DNA of 64,000 nucleotides from Metarhizobium sp964253915 (GCF_964253915.1 NZ_CAXUSG020000007.1:248001-312000); one strand, 5' to 3'. Positions 43,030 to 53,225 are shown, numbered from the stretch's first letter. Notes: generated from the sequence alone by a model not told the origin. A program made the numbers and translations.

Positions 43030-44002
43030 ATTCCGTCGTCGCGCCCAGGAAGGGCTCGACTTCGCGACCCGGCATGAACGTGCCAAGGCGCTTGATTTCC
43101 CACTCCAGCTTGATGCCGGAGGTTTCGAACACCTGTCCGCGCACCGTTTCGCCGAGATACTCCAGATCGTAGCCGGTCGCATGGCCGACATTGATCATGA
43201 AGTTGCAATGCAGCGACGACATCTGCGCCCCGCCGATCATCAGGCCGCGGCAACCCGCGTCGTCGATCAGTTTCCAGGCCGAATGGCCTTCCGGGTTCTT
43301 GAAGGTGGAGCCGCCGGTCTTTTCCTTGATCGGCTGCACCGTCTCGCGATGGCTGCGGACCGCATCCATCTCGGCACGGATCTTTGCGCGATCCTCCGGA
43401 TAACCTTCGAAGACGGCATGGGTAAAGATCAGGTCGGCAGCGGCTTCCGAATGACGGTAACTGTAGCCCATCTCCGCATTGCTAAAGACGTGTTTTTCGC
43501 CCTTGCGGTCGATGGCATGGATCTCCGCCACCCGCATCGCGGTCTCGACGCCGTTGGCGCCGGCATTCATGCGCAATGCGCCGCCGATGCTGCCCGGGAT
43601 GCCATAATAGAAATGCAGGCCGCCGATGCCATTGTCGGCCGCCATGGCCGCGACATTCTTGTCCGGGCAGATGGCGCCAGCACGGATGCGGTTTTCACCG
43701 GCAAGCTCCACCTGGCCGAAACCCTTGGCGGACAGACGCAAGACAACGCCCGGAATGCCGCCGTCGCGCACCAACAGGTTCGAGCCGACACCGACCACCG
43801 TCAACGGCACGTCAGCGGGCAGGAATTTCAGGAAGGTTACGAGATCGTCGATATCGTGCGGCTGGAACATCAGCTCCGCCAGCCCGCCCGCCTGGAACCA
43901 GGTCACACGATCCATCGGCGCATCCGGAGTGAGACGGCCACGCAACTGATTGACGCCGTCCCCGAGCGACGCCAGAAGCTTTTCCCCATTCACCTGTTTC
44001 AT
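43028..44002 (-). CDS. murB: UDP-N-acetylenolpyruvoylglucosamine reductase
   Basis: A 324-residue FAD enzyme giving UDP-MurNAc, the second step of the muropeptide pathway. The FAD domain shows VVGVGSNLLVRDGGIPGVV and GIPGSIGGALRMNAGANG. The active-site regions MGYSYRHSE, KTGGSTFKNPEGHSAWKLID and LHCNFMIN are present. The C-terminus carries the conserved EVxR-like ETSGIKLEWEIKRLG with the catalytic Glu. The start at 44002 overlaps the murC stop by four bases. Last gene of the mra block; its TAG stop lies in the adjacent repeat. Confidence 0.95.
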   Translation of the reverse strand: MKQVNGEKLLASLGDGVNQLRGRLTPDAPMDRVTWFQAGGLAELMFQPHDIDDLVTFLKFLPADVPLTVVGVGSNLLVRDGGIPGVVLRLSAKGFGQVELAGENRIRAGAICPDKNVAAMAADNGIGGLHFYYGIPGSIGGALRMNAGANGVETAMRVAEIHAIDRKGEKHVFSNAEMGYSYRHSEAAADLIFTHAVFEGYPEDRAKIRAEMDAVRSHRETVQPIKEKTGGSTFKNPEGHSAWKLIDDAGCRGLMIGGAQMSSLHCNFMINVGHATGYDLEYLGETVRGQVFETSGIKLEWEIKRLGTFMPGREVEPFLGATTE

Positions 44003-45411
44003 GACTTCCCTGAAAGGCCTTCTAATTCCTTCGGCAGCGCCGCCGCCCATTGCGTTATGTTTCCAGCCCCCAACAAAACCACAAAATCACCCGGCTGTGC
44101 AATGCCTGCTATGATTGAAGCCAGCTGATCGGGTGACGTAAGGTAACGGGCGTCACGATGGCCGGCGGATTTGATGCGCGAAACCAGCGTTTCCGAATCG
44201 GCTCCCTCGATCGGATCTTCGCCCGCAGAATAGACCGGTGCGATCAGGATGCTGTCGGCATCGTTGAAGCAGGCGGCGAAATCCGGCAGCAGGCTCGCCA
44301 ACCGGCTGTAGCGGTGCGGCTGGTGAACGGCGATGATTCGTCCGGTTCCGGCCTCGCGCGCCGCCCGGAGCACGGCCTTGATCTCGACGGGATGGTGGCC
44401 ATAGTCATCGAACACCTGCACGCCGTTCCATTCACCGGTAAAGGTGAAGCGACGCTTGACGCCACCGAAGGAGGCCAGCCCCTTGCGGACATCGTCGTCG
44501 GAAATGCCGAGCCGGTTGGCGACGGCAATCGCCGCCGTGGCATTCGAAACGTTGTGGCGGCCGGGCATCGGCAGCACCAGGTCCTTCATGGCAAAAACCT
44601 TGCCGGTGCGGCGGCGGCGAATCTCGACGTCGAAAATCGACTTGGTGCCCTCCATCCGCACATTGGTGAAGCGCGCATCCGCCTGCGGGTTCTCGCCGTA
44701 GGTGATGACCTTGCGGTCCTCGATCTGGCTGACGAGGGCCTGCACCTCCGGATGATCGAGGCACATGACGCCGAAACCGTAAAAGGGCACGTTCTCGACG
44801 AACTGCCGGAAGGCGGCACGCACGGCATCGAAATTGCCATAGTGATCGAGATGTTCGGGATCGATGTTGGTAACGACGGCAACGTCGGCCGGCAGTTTCA
44901 GGAACGTGCCGTCCGATTCGTCGGCCTCGACCACCATCCACTCGCCCTCGCCCATACGGGCGTTCGTGCCATAAGCATTGATGATACCGCCGTTGATGAC
45001 GGTCGGATCGAGATTGCCGGCTTCGAGCAGCGTCGCGACCATGGAGGTGGTCGTCGTCTTGCCGTGCGTGCCGCCGATGGCGATGGCATTGCGGAAGCGC
45101 ATCAGCTCGGCCAGCATTTCGGCACGGCGCACCACCGGCAGCAGCTTTTCACGGGCGGCGATGAGTTCCGGGTTGTTCTTGCGGATGGCGGTCGAGACGA
45201 CGACCACTTCGGCGTCGCCGAGATTTTCCGCCTTGTGGCCGACGAAAACCTCAATACCCTTGGCGCGCAGGCGCTGCACGTTGGCGCTGTCGGACTGATC
45301 GGATCCCTGAACGCGGTGGCCGAGATTGTGCAGCACCTCGGCGATGCCGCTCATGCCGATCCCGCCGATCCCGATAAAGTGGACGAGGCCGATGGCCTGC
45401 GGCATTTTCAT
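43999..45411 (-). CDS. murC: UDP-N-acetylmuramate--L-alanine ligase
   Basis: A 470-residue Mur ligase adding L-Ala to UDP-MurNAc. N-terminal HFIGIGGIGMSGIAEVL is the UDP-binding motif; AIGGTHGKTTTTSMVATLLE is the ATP site; VVEADESDGTFL and TNIDPEHLDHYG are conserved central motifs; DDYGHHPVEIKAVL and QPHRYSR belong to the C-terminal domain. The start MKMPQAIG at 45411 overlaps the murG stop (ATGA). Confidence 0.96.
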   Translation of the reverse strand: MKMPQAIGLVHFIGIGGIGMSGIAEVLHNLGHRVQGSDQSDSANVQRLRAKGIEVFVGHKAENLGDAEVVVVSTAIRKNNPELIAAREKLLPVVRRAEMLAELMRFRNAIAIGGTHGKTTTTSMVATLLEAGNLDPTVINGGIINAYGTNARMGEGEWMVVEADESDGTFLKLPADVAVVTNIDPEHLDHYGNFDAVRAAFRQFVENVPFYGFGVMCLDHPEVQALVSQIEDRKVITYGENPQADARFTNVRMEGTKSIFDVEIRRRRTGKVFAMKDLVLPMPGRHNVSNATAAIAVANRLGISDDDVRKGLASFGGVKRRFTFTGEWNGVQVFDDYGHHPVEIKAVLRAAREAGTGRIIAVHQPHRYSRLASLLPDFAACFNDADSILIAPVYSAGEDPIEGADSETLVSRIKSAGHRDARYLTSPDQLASIIAGIAQPGDFVVLLGAGNITQWAAALPKELEGLSGKS

Positions 45412-46532
45412 GCATGCGCTCCTTTGAACTGTGTAATCGATTGTTTGCCGGCAATGGCCTCGACCATATCGGCGAGTTTTACCGCCGCGTCCGGCTTGCC
45501 GGCCTTCTTTGCGGCAGCAGCCATGCGGACGAGCTTGTCCGGATCGTCCATGCACGCCTTGAAGATCGCCGCCAGCCGTTCCGGCGAAAGCTCAGCCTGG
45601 GCGATGACCTTTGCGCCGCCGGCAGCCGCCAGCGACGCGGCATTGGCCGCCTGGTCATGGTCAAGCGCATAAGGATAAGGCACGAGGATCGCCGGGCGGC
45701 CGATGACGGAAAGCTCCGAGACGGTCGAGGCCCCCGAACGGCAGATTATCAGGTGCGCCGCGGCAATGCGTTCCGCCATGTCGGTGAAGAAGGGTGAGGT
45801 TTCGGCGGGCACGCCGAGTTTTTCATAACTACCGGCCACCTTGTCGCGGTCTTCCGGCCGCGCCTGCTGCGTCACGGAAAGGCGCTTGCGATAGGGTTCG
45901 TCGAGAAGGCTGATCGCGGTCGGAATGGCCGAGGAGAAGAACTGCGCGCCCTGGCTACCGCCGAAGACAACAAGACGAAACGTCTCTCCCGCAGCGGAGG
46001 GATGATACGGCATTGCCGCCGCATCGAGGATGGCCGGCCGCACCGGATTGCCCGTTGCCACCGTCTTGGCGGCGTAAGCGCCTTCGCTCTCCGGCAAGAA
46101 ACCTCCGGCAATTGCCTGCACGCGGTTCGCCAGCGCCTTATTGGCACGGCCCATGACCGCGTTCTGCTCGTGGATCATCGAGGGCACGCCCATGCCGGTC
46201 GAAGCGATCAGCGGCGGCAGCGTCGGATACCCACCGAAACCGACGACCACCAGCGGCTTCAGCCTGGCGATCAGCCGGCGTGCGGCACGCATGCCGCGCC
46301 ACAGGGTCCACAGCGAGCGGGCAAGCGCCACCGGGTTCTTCGAACCGATGGTGGCGGAAGGGACGATATGGATCTCGTCAGCTGGAAATTTTCCCGCAAA
46401 ACGCTCGGCACGGCTGTCGGTCACCAGGTGGATGGAGTAGCCGCGCGCCTTCAGCGTATGCGCCAAAGCCTCTGCCGGAAAAACATGGCCGCCGGTACCA
46501 CCGGCGGAGAGAAGGATGATACCCTTGGTCAT
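45408..46532 (-). CDS. murG: UDP-GlcNAc:undecaprenyl-PP-MurNAc-pentapeptide transferase
   Basis: A 374-residue GT-B glycosyltransferase on the inner face of the membrane that converts lipid I to lipid II. ILLSAGGTGGHVFPAEAL is the first G-loop (lipid/donor site), VVGFGGYPTLPPLIA the second, VVFGGSQGAQFFS the third, and ICRSGASTVSELSVIGRP with YPYALDHDQAANA form the UDP-GlcNAc site. Starts 27 bases after ftsW. Confidence 0.96.
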   Translation of the reverse strand: MTKGIILLSAGGTGGHVFPAEALAHTLKARGYSIHLVTDSRAERFAGKFPADEIHIVPSATIGSKNPVALARSLWTLWRGMRAARRLIARLKPLVVVGFGGYPTLPPLIASTGMGVPSMIHEQNAVMGRANKALANRVQAIAGGFLPESEGAYAAKTVATGNPVRPAILDAAAMPYHPSAAGETFRLVVFGGSQGAQFFSSAIPTAISLLDEPYRKRLSVTQQARPEDRDKVAGSYEKLGVPAETSPFFTDMAERIAAAHLIICRSGASTVSELSVIGRPAILVPYPYALDHDQAANAASLAAAGGAKVIAQAELSPERLAAIFKACMDDPDKLVRMAAAAKKAGKPDAAVKLADMVEAIAGKQSITQFKGAHA

Positions 46533-46559
46533 ATACGCTCCTCGCGTCCGGCCGTTCGG

Positions 46560-47714
46560 TTACTCTGCCGGCACGCCCTGATGCACCCGGAACAGGCTGC
46601 GCTCCTGCGCCCGCTTTTCCGGACGGTGCCTCGTCAGCGCCAGTATGAAACCCGCCGTCACGCTGATCGCCACCATCGACGAGCCGCCGTAAGAAATCAA
46701 AGGCAGGGTCATGCCCTTGGCCGGCAGCAGTTCGAGGTTGACGCCGATGTTGATCATCGACTGCAGGCCAATCTGCAGCACCAGGCCGGCAACGGCGAAC
46801 CGGTTGAAGTCGTTACGCTCCTTGAAGGCATGACTCAACCCCCTCAGGACGACGAAGGAAAAGATGATCACCAGCGCCATGCAGAACAGGATGCCGAATT
46901 CTTCGGCCGCGACCGAGAAGATGAAGTCGGTGTGGCTGTCCGGGATGATGCGCTTGACGATGCCCTCGCCCGGTCCCTGTCCCAGCCAGTCGCCACGGAT
47001 GATCGCCTGACGGGCGGTATCGACCTGGAACGTATCGCCTTCGCCGGTGAGAAAGCGGTCGATACGGCCGGCGACGTGCGGCAGCATGTAATAGGCGGAT
47101 ACGAAGCCGGCGACGCCGAAGCCGCCGAGCAGCACAATCCACAGCCAGGGCATGCCGGCCATGAAGAACATGCCGCCCCAGACGGCGGTGGTCAGGATCG
47201 TCTGGCCAAGGTCCGGCTGCGCCACCAAGAGCGAGCCGACCATGCCGAACAGGATGATGGCGAAGAAATTGCCGGGAATTTCCGGCTGGCGGGCATGTTC
47301 GGCGAACAGCCAGGCGCAGACGACGACGAATGCCGGCTTCATGAATTCCGAGGGCTGGATGGAGATGCTGGCAATCGTCACCCAGCGCCGCGATCCCTTG
47401 ACCTCGACGCCGAAGAACAGCGCCACCAGCATCAGGCCGAGGGCCACGACCAGAAGCACGATTGCCGTGCGCCGCACCTGTCGCGGCGACATGAAGGATA
47501 TGCCGATCATCACCGCCAGCGACGGCAGCAGGAAGGCGGCGTGGCGCTTGACGAAGTGAAAACTGTCGAGCCCGAGGCGTTCGGCAACCGGCGGCGATGC
47601 TGCAAAAGACAGCATGAAGCCGATCCCCATCAGCAGGATGAACGTCGCCAGGAAAAACCGGTCGATCGTCCAGAACCAATCCGCTACAGGGCCTCGTTCA
47701 GCACGGCTCACCAT
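46560..47714 (-). CDS. ftsW: Septal peptidoglycan polymerase FtsW
   Basis: A 384-residue SEDS-family glycosyltransferase with about ten membrane helices, which polymerises lipid II at the septum with its partner FtsI. Recognised parts: RRWVTIASISIQPSEFMKPA, LLVAQPDLGQTILT with the conserved Asp region, and GQGPGEGIVKRIIPDSHTDF. The loop NIGVNLELLPAKGMTLPLIS and YGGSSM are SEDS signatures. One base separates it from murD. Confidence 0.95.
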   Translation of the reverse strand: MVSRAERGPVADWFWTIDRFFLATFILLMGIGFMLSFAASPPVAERLGLDSFHFVKRHAAFLLPSLAVMIGISFMSPRQVRRTAIVLLVVALGLMLVALFFGVEVKGSRRWVTIASISIQPSEFMKPAFVVVCAWLFAEHARQPEIPGNFFAIILFGMVGSLLVAQPDLGQTILTTAVWGGMFFMAGMPWLWIVLLGGFGVAGFVSAYYMLPHVAGRIDRFLTGEGDTFQVDTARQAIIRGDWLGQGPGEGIVKRIIPDSHTDFIFSVAAEEFGILFCMALVIIFSFVVLRGLSHAFKERNDFNRFAVAGLVLQIGLQSMINIGVNLELLPAKGMTLPLISYGGSSMVAISVTAGFILALTRHRPEKRAQERSLFRVHQGVPAE

Positions 47715-47715
47715 G

Positions 47716-49128
47716 TCACTTCTCTCCGCTTTCGGTATCGATCAGCATGGTCACGCCGTCCAGCGCCCGGACATGGCCAACGAAGGCATAACCCCTGATC
47801 TCGAAGTTCTTATATTGGTCGAAGCTTGCGCAAGCCGGGGATAACATGACGGCGGAAGGCCCACCCGCATCCAGCGCCGAATCGGCAGCTGCATGGGCGA
47901 CCGCCCGCTCCAGCGTTCCGGAAATCTCGTAAGGCACCGCTTGGCCGAGGGTTGCGGCAAACTCCGCCGCCGCCTCGCCGATCAGGTAGGCTTTGACGAT
48001 CCGCGGGAAATACGAGGTCAGCGACGTGATGCCGCCCGTCTTCGGCAGGCCGCCGGCAATCCAGTAGATGCGGTCGTAGCTCGACAATGCCGGAGCCGCC
48101 GCATCGGCATTGGTCGCCTTGCTGTCGTTGACGAATACGACATTGCCACGGCGGCCGACCGGCTGCATGCGATGCTTGAGGCCGGGGAAGGATTTGAGCC
48201 CAGCCCGGATCTGCTCCGGCGACACGCCCACCGCCAGGCAGGCGGCAATCGCTGCCGCCGCGTTCTGGGCGTTATGGCTGCCACGCAGCGTCTGGATGTC
48301 GGTAAGGTCGGCGATCTCCGAGGCAGCCCCGGTCTCGGCACGGATGATGCGGCTGCCTTCGGCATAAAGCCCGTCGGCCAGCACCTGCCGGCGCGAAATA
48401 CGGATAACCCTGGTGCCGGCCCGCTCGACGCGGTCGGCGATCAAGGCCGAAAAACTGTCGTCGACGCCGACGACGGCGACTTTGCTGCCGGCGACAAGCC
48501 GTTCCTTGACGTCGGCATAATGCTGCATGGTGCCGTGGCGGTCGAGATGATCGGGCGTCAGGTTGAGCAGGATACCGGCCGAGGGATTGAGCGTCGGCGC
48601 CAGGTCGATCTGGTAGGAGGAGCATTCAACGACGAAATAACGTTCCGCCTTCGGCGGCTCCAGCGTCAGGATCGCCGTGCCGATATTGCCGCCGAGCTGC
48701 GTATCGCGGCCGCTCGATTTGAGGATATGGGCGATCAGCGCCGTCGTCGTCGATTTGCCATTGGTGCCGGTGATGGCGATGAACGGGCAGTCGGGCGCAT
48801 GCGCCCGCCGCTCGCGCACGAAAAGCTCGACGTCGCCGATCACTTCGACGCCGGCGGCTTTCGCAAGATCCACCGTCCAGTGCGGCTTGGGATGGGTCAG
48901 CGGCACGCCCGGCGACAGCACGAAAGCAGACAAGCCGCTCCAGTCGATCAAGCGCAGATCGGCGGTCGGGATACCCTCGGCAGATGCCTTGGCGACACTG
49001 TCGGGATTGTCGTCCCAGGCGGTGACGGCGGCGCCGCCGGCAACCAGTGCCCGCGCCGTCGCCAGCCCCGAACCGCCGAGCCCGAACAGCGCGACCGCCT
49101 TGCCCTTGAATGTCGTGACCGCGATCAT
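47716..49128 (-). CDS. murD: UDP-N-acetylmuramoyl-L-alanine--D-glutamate ligase
   Basis: A 470-residue Mur ligase adding D-Glu. Starts MIAVTTFKGKAVALFGLGGSG (UDP-binding); ITGTNGKSTTTALIAHIL is the ATP loop; LNLTPDHLDRHGTM and LPGLKHRMQPVGR-like FPGLKHRMQPVG, then VFVNDSKATNADAA, are typical; LLSPAxASFDQ appears as LSPACASFDQYKNFEIRG. Full length. One base before ftsW. Confidence 0.96.
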   Translation of the reverse strand: MIAVTTFKGKAVALFGLGGSGLATARALVAGGAAVTAWDDNPDSVAKASAEGIPTADLRLIDWSGLSAFVLSPGVPLTHPKPHWTVDLAKAAGVEVIGDVELFVRERRAHAPDCPFIAITGTNGKSTTTALIAHILKSSGRDTQLGGNIGTAILTLEPPKAERYFVVECSSYQIDLAPTLNPSAGILLNLTPDHLDRHGTMQHYADVKERLVAGSKVAVVGVDDSFSALIADRVERAGTRVIRISRRQVLADGLYAEGSRIIRAETGAASEIADLTDIQTLRGSHNAQNAAAAIAACLAVGVSPEQIRAGLKSFPGLKHRMQPVGRRGNVVFVNDSKATNADAAAPALSSYDRIYWIAGGLPKTGGITSLTSYFPRIVKAYLIGEAAAEFAATLGQAVPYEISGTLERAVAHAAADSALDAGGPSAVMLSPACASFDQYKNFEIRGYAFVGHVRALDGVTMLIDTESGEK

Positions 49129-49132
49129 CGGC

Positions 49133-50233
49133 TCACCGCAGCTTCAGGGTCGACAGGCCGACCATGGCGAGCACCACGGCGATGATCCAGAAGCGGATGA
49201 CCACCTGGCTTTCCGTCCAGCCCTTCTTTTCGAAATGGTGATGGATCGGCGCCATGAGGAAGACGCGCTTGCCGGTCATCTTGAAGAAGCCGACCTGGAT
49301 GATCACCGACAGGGTTTCCATGACGAACAGGCCGCCGATGATAACCATGACGATCTCATGCTTGGTGGCGACGGCAACCGAACCGATCAGGCCACCGAGC
49401 GCCAGCGAACCGGTGTCGCCCATGAAAATGGCGGCCGGCGGTGCGTTGAACCACAAGAAGCCGAGGCCGGCGCCGATCACCGCGCCGAGGATGACGGCAA
49501 GTTCGCCGGTGCCGGGCACGAAGTTGATCTGCAGGTAGCCGGCGAAGACCGCGTTACCCGCGAGGTAGGCGATGACGCCGAAGGAGGCCGAGGCGATCAT
49601 GACAGGCACGATGGCAAGGCCGTCGAGGCCGTCCGTCAGGTTCACCGCATTGCCGGCGGCAACGATGACGAAACCGCCGAACAACACGAAGAAGATGCCG
49701 AGATCGATCAGGAAATCCTTGAAGAAAGGAAAGGCGACCGAAGAGCCAAAGCCGCCGCCATGCGCCGGATTGGACAGTGCCGTGTGCATCATGAAGTAGA
49801 CGGCGATGCCGGCAATCACGAATTCGATGCCGAGCCGGGCCTTGCCGGAAAATCCCTTCTCGGTCTGCTTCGTGACCTTCAGGTAGTCATCGTAAAAACC
49901 GATGGCGCCGAAACCCAGCGTCACCAGAAGCGTCGCCACCACATAGACGTTGGAGAGATCCGCCCACAAAAGCGACGAGACGACGATGCCGGCAAGGATC
50001 ATCAGCCCGCCCATGGTCGGCGTGCCGGCCTTCTTGAAATGCGTCTGCGGTCCGTCCGCACGGATCGGCTGACCTTTCCCCTGGCGGATTCGCAAGGAGG
50101 TGATCATGCGCGGCCCGAACAGGAAGACGATCGCAGCCGAGGTGAAGAGTGCTGCTCCGGTGCGGAAAGTAATGTATCGGAAGAGGTTGAAGAGTTGAAA
50201 GTGGTCCGCCAGTTCCACAAGCCAGATTAGCAT
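49133..50233 (-). CDS. mraY: Phospho-N-acetylmuramoyl-pentapeptide transferase
   Basis: A 366-residue membrane enzyme with ten helices that links the muropeptide to undecaprenyl phosphate, forming lipid I. Conserved parts: GTPTMGGLMI, FIGFYDDYLKV-like GFYDDYLKVTKQ (catalytic Asp pair), AVNLTDGLDGLA, FMGDTGSLALGGLIG and MAPIHHHFEKKGWTESQVV (HHH motif). Four bases separate it from murD. Confidence 0.97.
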   Translation of the reverse strand: MLIWLVELADHFQLFNLFRYITFRTGAALFTSAAIVFLFGPRMITSLRIRQGKGQPIRADGPQTHFKKAGTPTMGGLMILAGIVVSSLLWADLSNVYVVATLLVTLGFGAIGFYDDYLKVTKQTEKGFSGKARLGIEFVIAGIAVYFMMHTALSNPAHGGGFGSSVAFPFFKDFLIDLGIFFVLFGGFVIVAAGNAVNLTDGLDGLAIVPVMIASASFGVIAYLAGNAVFAGYLQINFVPGTGELAVILGAVIGAGLGFLWFNAPPAAIFMGDTGSLALGGLIGSVAVATKHEIVMVIIGGLFVMETLSVIIQVGFFKMTGKRVFLMAPIHHHFEKKGWTESQVVIRFWIIAVVLAMVGLSTLKLR

Positions 50234-50255
50234 AGGAGCCCTTTCTCAAGCCCAA

Positions 50256-51692
50256 TCAAGATTGGCGCTCCGTGTCGGAAAACGCAGGATATTTGTCAAG
50301 CAGTGCTGCGACGATCTTGCCGAATCCGATGCCAAGCGACGATTTAATCATCAATACATCGCCCGGCATCACCGATGCGACGGCAAATTTCACCATGTCT
50401 TCGGTTGCCGCGCGATATTCGACATGAATGCTGGCCGGCAGCGCATCACGGAGATGGACCATCTCCGGCCCGGCAAGCCAGGCATGCTCGATGCCGCTTG
50501 CCAGAAGCGGCGATGCCAGTTCGGCATGCACCTGGGCTGCGAATTCGCCCATTTCCAGCATGTCGCCGAGAATGGCGACGCGCCGCCCCTCACCTTCCGG
50601 CTGCGCCGAAGCGAGCAGCGCCAGCGCCGCCCGCATCGAGGCCGGATTGGCATTGTAGCTTTCATCGATCAGCGTGAAGAAACTATCGTGGCCGATGGCG
50701 AGGCGATGGCGCTGGCCACGGCCCTTGACGGCCCGCAAGTCTTCCAGCGAAGCGACTGCCTCGGAAAGATCGGCGCCGACCAGCTTTGCCGTACCGAGCG
50801 CCGCCATGGCGTTTTCGGCAATGTGCCGGCCCGGAGCGCCGATCAGGATCTCCGTCGTCTCGCCGCTCAGCGTCGCCCAGACGACGGACCCTTCCGCCGA
50901 ACCGTCGAAATCCGCCAATCGGAAATCGGCTTTGGCATGCTGCCCAAAAGAATACAGGTGCTCGATGCCGACATTCTGGGCGGTCTTTTCCAGGAATTCA
51001 TACTGCTCGTTGTCGCGGTTCAGCACCACGGCACCACCCGGCTCGACACCCTCGAAGATTTCCGCCTTGGCTGCGGCGATTTCCTGCAGGTCGCGGAAAT
51101 TGCCGAGATGGGCGGCGGCGATGGTGGTGATGATCGCCACGTGCGGACGCACCATCTTGACCAGCGGCCGGATTTCGCCCGGATGGTTCATGCCGATCTC
51201 GAACACGCCGAAGGCGGTATCGGCCGGCATGCGGGCGAGCGTCAGCGGCACGCCCCAGTGATTGTTGAAGGAGGCGACCGCCGCATGCACCTTGCCGGAC
51301 GGCTCCAGCACATGGCGCAGCATTTCCTTGGTGGTCGTCTTGCCGACGGAGCCGGTCACGGCGACGATCTTGGCCGCAGACCTCGCCCGGGCGGCGGCGC
51401 CGAGACGGCCAAGTGCTGCCAGCACGTCGTCGACGACGATCATCGGCACGGTCAGACGCCCAAGCGCGGGGAGCTTCGCTTCGCTGATGACGAGAAGCGA
51501 AGCGCCGTTCGCCATGGCGACGCTGGCATAGTTATGCCCGTCGACACGGTCGCCCTTGATGGCAAAGAAAGCCTCGCCTTCGGAAATGCTGCGGCTGTCG
51601 ATCGAAATGCCGGTCACGCCCTCCGGCAGGGTGCCGATCGGCCGCCCCACCATGGCAGAAATCATTTCGTCGGTTGTCCAAAGCCACTTCAA
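50256..51692 (-). CDS. murF: UDP-MurNAc-tripeptide--D-alanyl-D-alanine ligase
   Basis: A 478-residue Mur ligase adding the D-Ala-D-Ala made by Ddl. N-terminal GISIDSRSISEGEAFFAIKG; ATP loop AVTGSVGKTTTKEMLRHVL; SFNNHWGVPLTLARM and FEIGMNHPGEIRPL are family signatures; DESYNANPASMRAAL is the conserved C-terminal motif. Its start overlaps the murE stop by four bases. Confidence 0.96.
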   Translation of the reverse strand: MKWLWTTDEMISAMVGRPIGTLPEGVTGISIDSRSISEGEAFFAIKGDRVDGHNYASVAMANGASLLVISEAKLPALGRLTVPMIVVDDVLAALGRLGAAARARSAAKIVAVTGSVGKTTTKEMLRHVLEPSGKVHAAVASFNNHWGVPLTLARMPADTAFGVFEIGMNHPGEIRPLVKMVRPHVAIITTIAAAHLGNFRDLQEIAAAKAEIFEGVEPGGAVVLNRDNEQYEFLEKTAQNVGIEHLYSFGQHAKADFRLADFDGSAEGSVVWATLSGETTEILIGAPGRHIAENAMAALGTAKLVGADLSEAVASLEDLRAVKGRGQRHRLAIGHDSFFTLIDESYNANPASMRAALALLASAQPEGEGRRVAILGDMLEMGEFAAQVHAELASPLLASGIEHAWLAGPEMVHLRDALPASIHVEYRAATEDMVKFAVASVMPGDVLMIKSSLGIGFGKIVAALLDKYPAFSDTERQS

Positions 51693-53158
51693 TGCCTGCG
51701 CTCCTCCAAAGCCTTTCTGACTTCCGCATGATCGGAAAACGGCAGCGTCACGGCGCCCACCGTCTGCCCCTCTTCATGCCCCTTGCCGGCAACGATCAGC
51801 GTGTCGCCGGCCTCGAGCAGGGCAACGGCATGGCGGATCGCCTCGGCACGGTCGCCGATCTCGGTGGCGCAGGGTGCCGCCGCCATGATCTCCGACCGGA
51901 TGGTCGCCGGCTCTTCCGAGCGCGGATTGTCGTCGGTTACGATCACCACATCGGCGAGCCGGCAGGCGATTTCGCCCATGATCGGCCGCTTGCCCTTGTC
52001 GCGGTCGCCGCCGCAGCCGAACACCACGACGACGCGGCCGGTTGTGAAGGGCCGCACCGAAGCGAGCACGTTCTGCAGCGCATCCGGCTTGTGGGCGTAG
52101 TCGACATAGGCAAGTGCCCCGTTGCCGGCATGGCCGACCAGTTCCAGCCGCCCGGACGCGCCCTTGAGCTTGCCCAGCGCCGCCATGGCATCGGCCGGCG
52201 CAACGCCGGTCGAAATCGCCAGTCCGGCGGCAACCAGCGCGTTGGCGATCTGGAAATCGCCGGCGAGCGGAATATGCACTTCGAAAATCTCGTCGCCGTG
52301 ATGCACCTCGGCGACCTGCTTGTGGCGGAAATGCTCGACACGCTTCAAGCTGAGGAAGCTGCCCTGGCGGCCAACGGTGCGCACATCGTGGCGGGCAGCC
52401 GTCGCCACCCGGATCGCTTCCGCCGACCACGGATCGTCGGCGAAGATCACCGCCGGCGAGCCCTTCGGCAACAGCGTATCGAACAGCCGCATCTTCGCCG
52501 CCATGTAGTTTTCCATGGTCGGGTGATAGTCCATGTGGTCGCGACCGAGATTGGTGAAGGCAGCGGCCGACAGATGCACGCCGTCCAGCCGGCTCTGGTC
52601 GAGGCCATGGCTGGAGGCCTCCATTGCCGCATGCGTCACGCCGGCGCCGGCAAGCTCAGCCAGCAGCCGGTGAAGGGAAACCGGATCGGGCGTGGTCAGG
52701 GAACCGTAGTCGTCGCGGCCCGGAGCAATGACGCCCGTGGTGCCGATCTGCGCCGCAGCCCGGCCGGCGCCTGCCCAGATCTGCCGCGTGAAGGAAACGA
52801 CGGAGGTCTTGCCGGCGGTGCCGGTCACGGCGACCATGGTCTGCGGCTGTGCGCCAAAAAAGCGGGCGGCGGCCAGCGCCAGGAAGCGCCGCGGCTCGGC
52901 AACGGAAAGAACCGGCACATCGGCGCTGTCCGCGCCATGTCCAGCCTCGGCAATCACGGCAACGGCACCGCGGGCGATGGCGTCGCCGATGAAGCGGGCA
53001 CCGTTCGCCTTGCTGCCGGCAAGCGCCACGAAAAGGCTGCCGGGTTTGACGGCGCGGCTGTCGGCGGTCAGATCCGCCACGGCGATGTCACCGGCCTTGC
53101 CTTGGAGTTCAGTTGAGAGTTCCGGAAAATCGGCTCCGGCCAGTTCGCGCAGTTTCAT
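51689..53158 (-). CDS. murE: UDP-MurNAc-L-alanyl-D-glutamate--meso-DAP ligase
   Basis: A 489-residue Mur ligase adding the third amino acid of the stem peptide. DSRAVKPGSLFVALAG, ATP loop AVTGTAGKTSVVSFTRQ, EASSHGLDQSRLDGV and TNLGRDHMDYH are visible. The specificity loop is DDNPRSEEP; DNPR is the meso-diaminopimelate type, so the wall is DAP-type. The start at 53158 gives MKLRELAG; an upstream in-frame ATG adds unrelated sequence in the 67-base gap after ftsI. Confidence 0.95.
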   Translation of the reverse strand: MKLRELAGADFPELSTELQGKAGDIAVADLTADSRAVKPGSLFVALAGSKANGARFIGDAIARGAVAVIAEAGHGADSADVPVLSVAEPRRFLALAAARFFGAQPQTMVAVTGTAGKTSVVSFTRQIWAGAGRAAAQIGTTGVIAPGRDDYGSLTTPDPVSLHRLLAELAGAGVTHAAMEASSHGLDQSRLDGVHLSAAAFTNLGRDHMDYHPTMENYMAAKMRLFDTLLPKGSPAVIFADDPWSAEAIRVATAARHDVRTVGRQGSFLSLKRVEHFRHKQVAEVHHGDEIFEVHIPLAGDFQIANALVAAGLAISTGVAPADAMAALGKLKGASGRLELVGHAGNGALAYVDYAHKPDALQNVLASVRPFTTGRVVVVFGCGGDRDKGKRPIMGEIACRLADVVIVTDDNPRSEEPATIRSEIMAAAPCATEIGDRAEAIRHAVALLEAGDTLIVAGKGHEEGQTVGAVTLPFSDHAEVRKALEERRH

Positions 53159-53225
53159 CGGATATGCTTTTCTGTCCCTTGCGTCGCGCACCCCACGCGA
53201 ATCGCTCGCCGCCATTCTTTCCCAC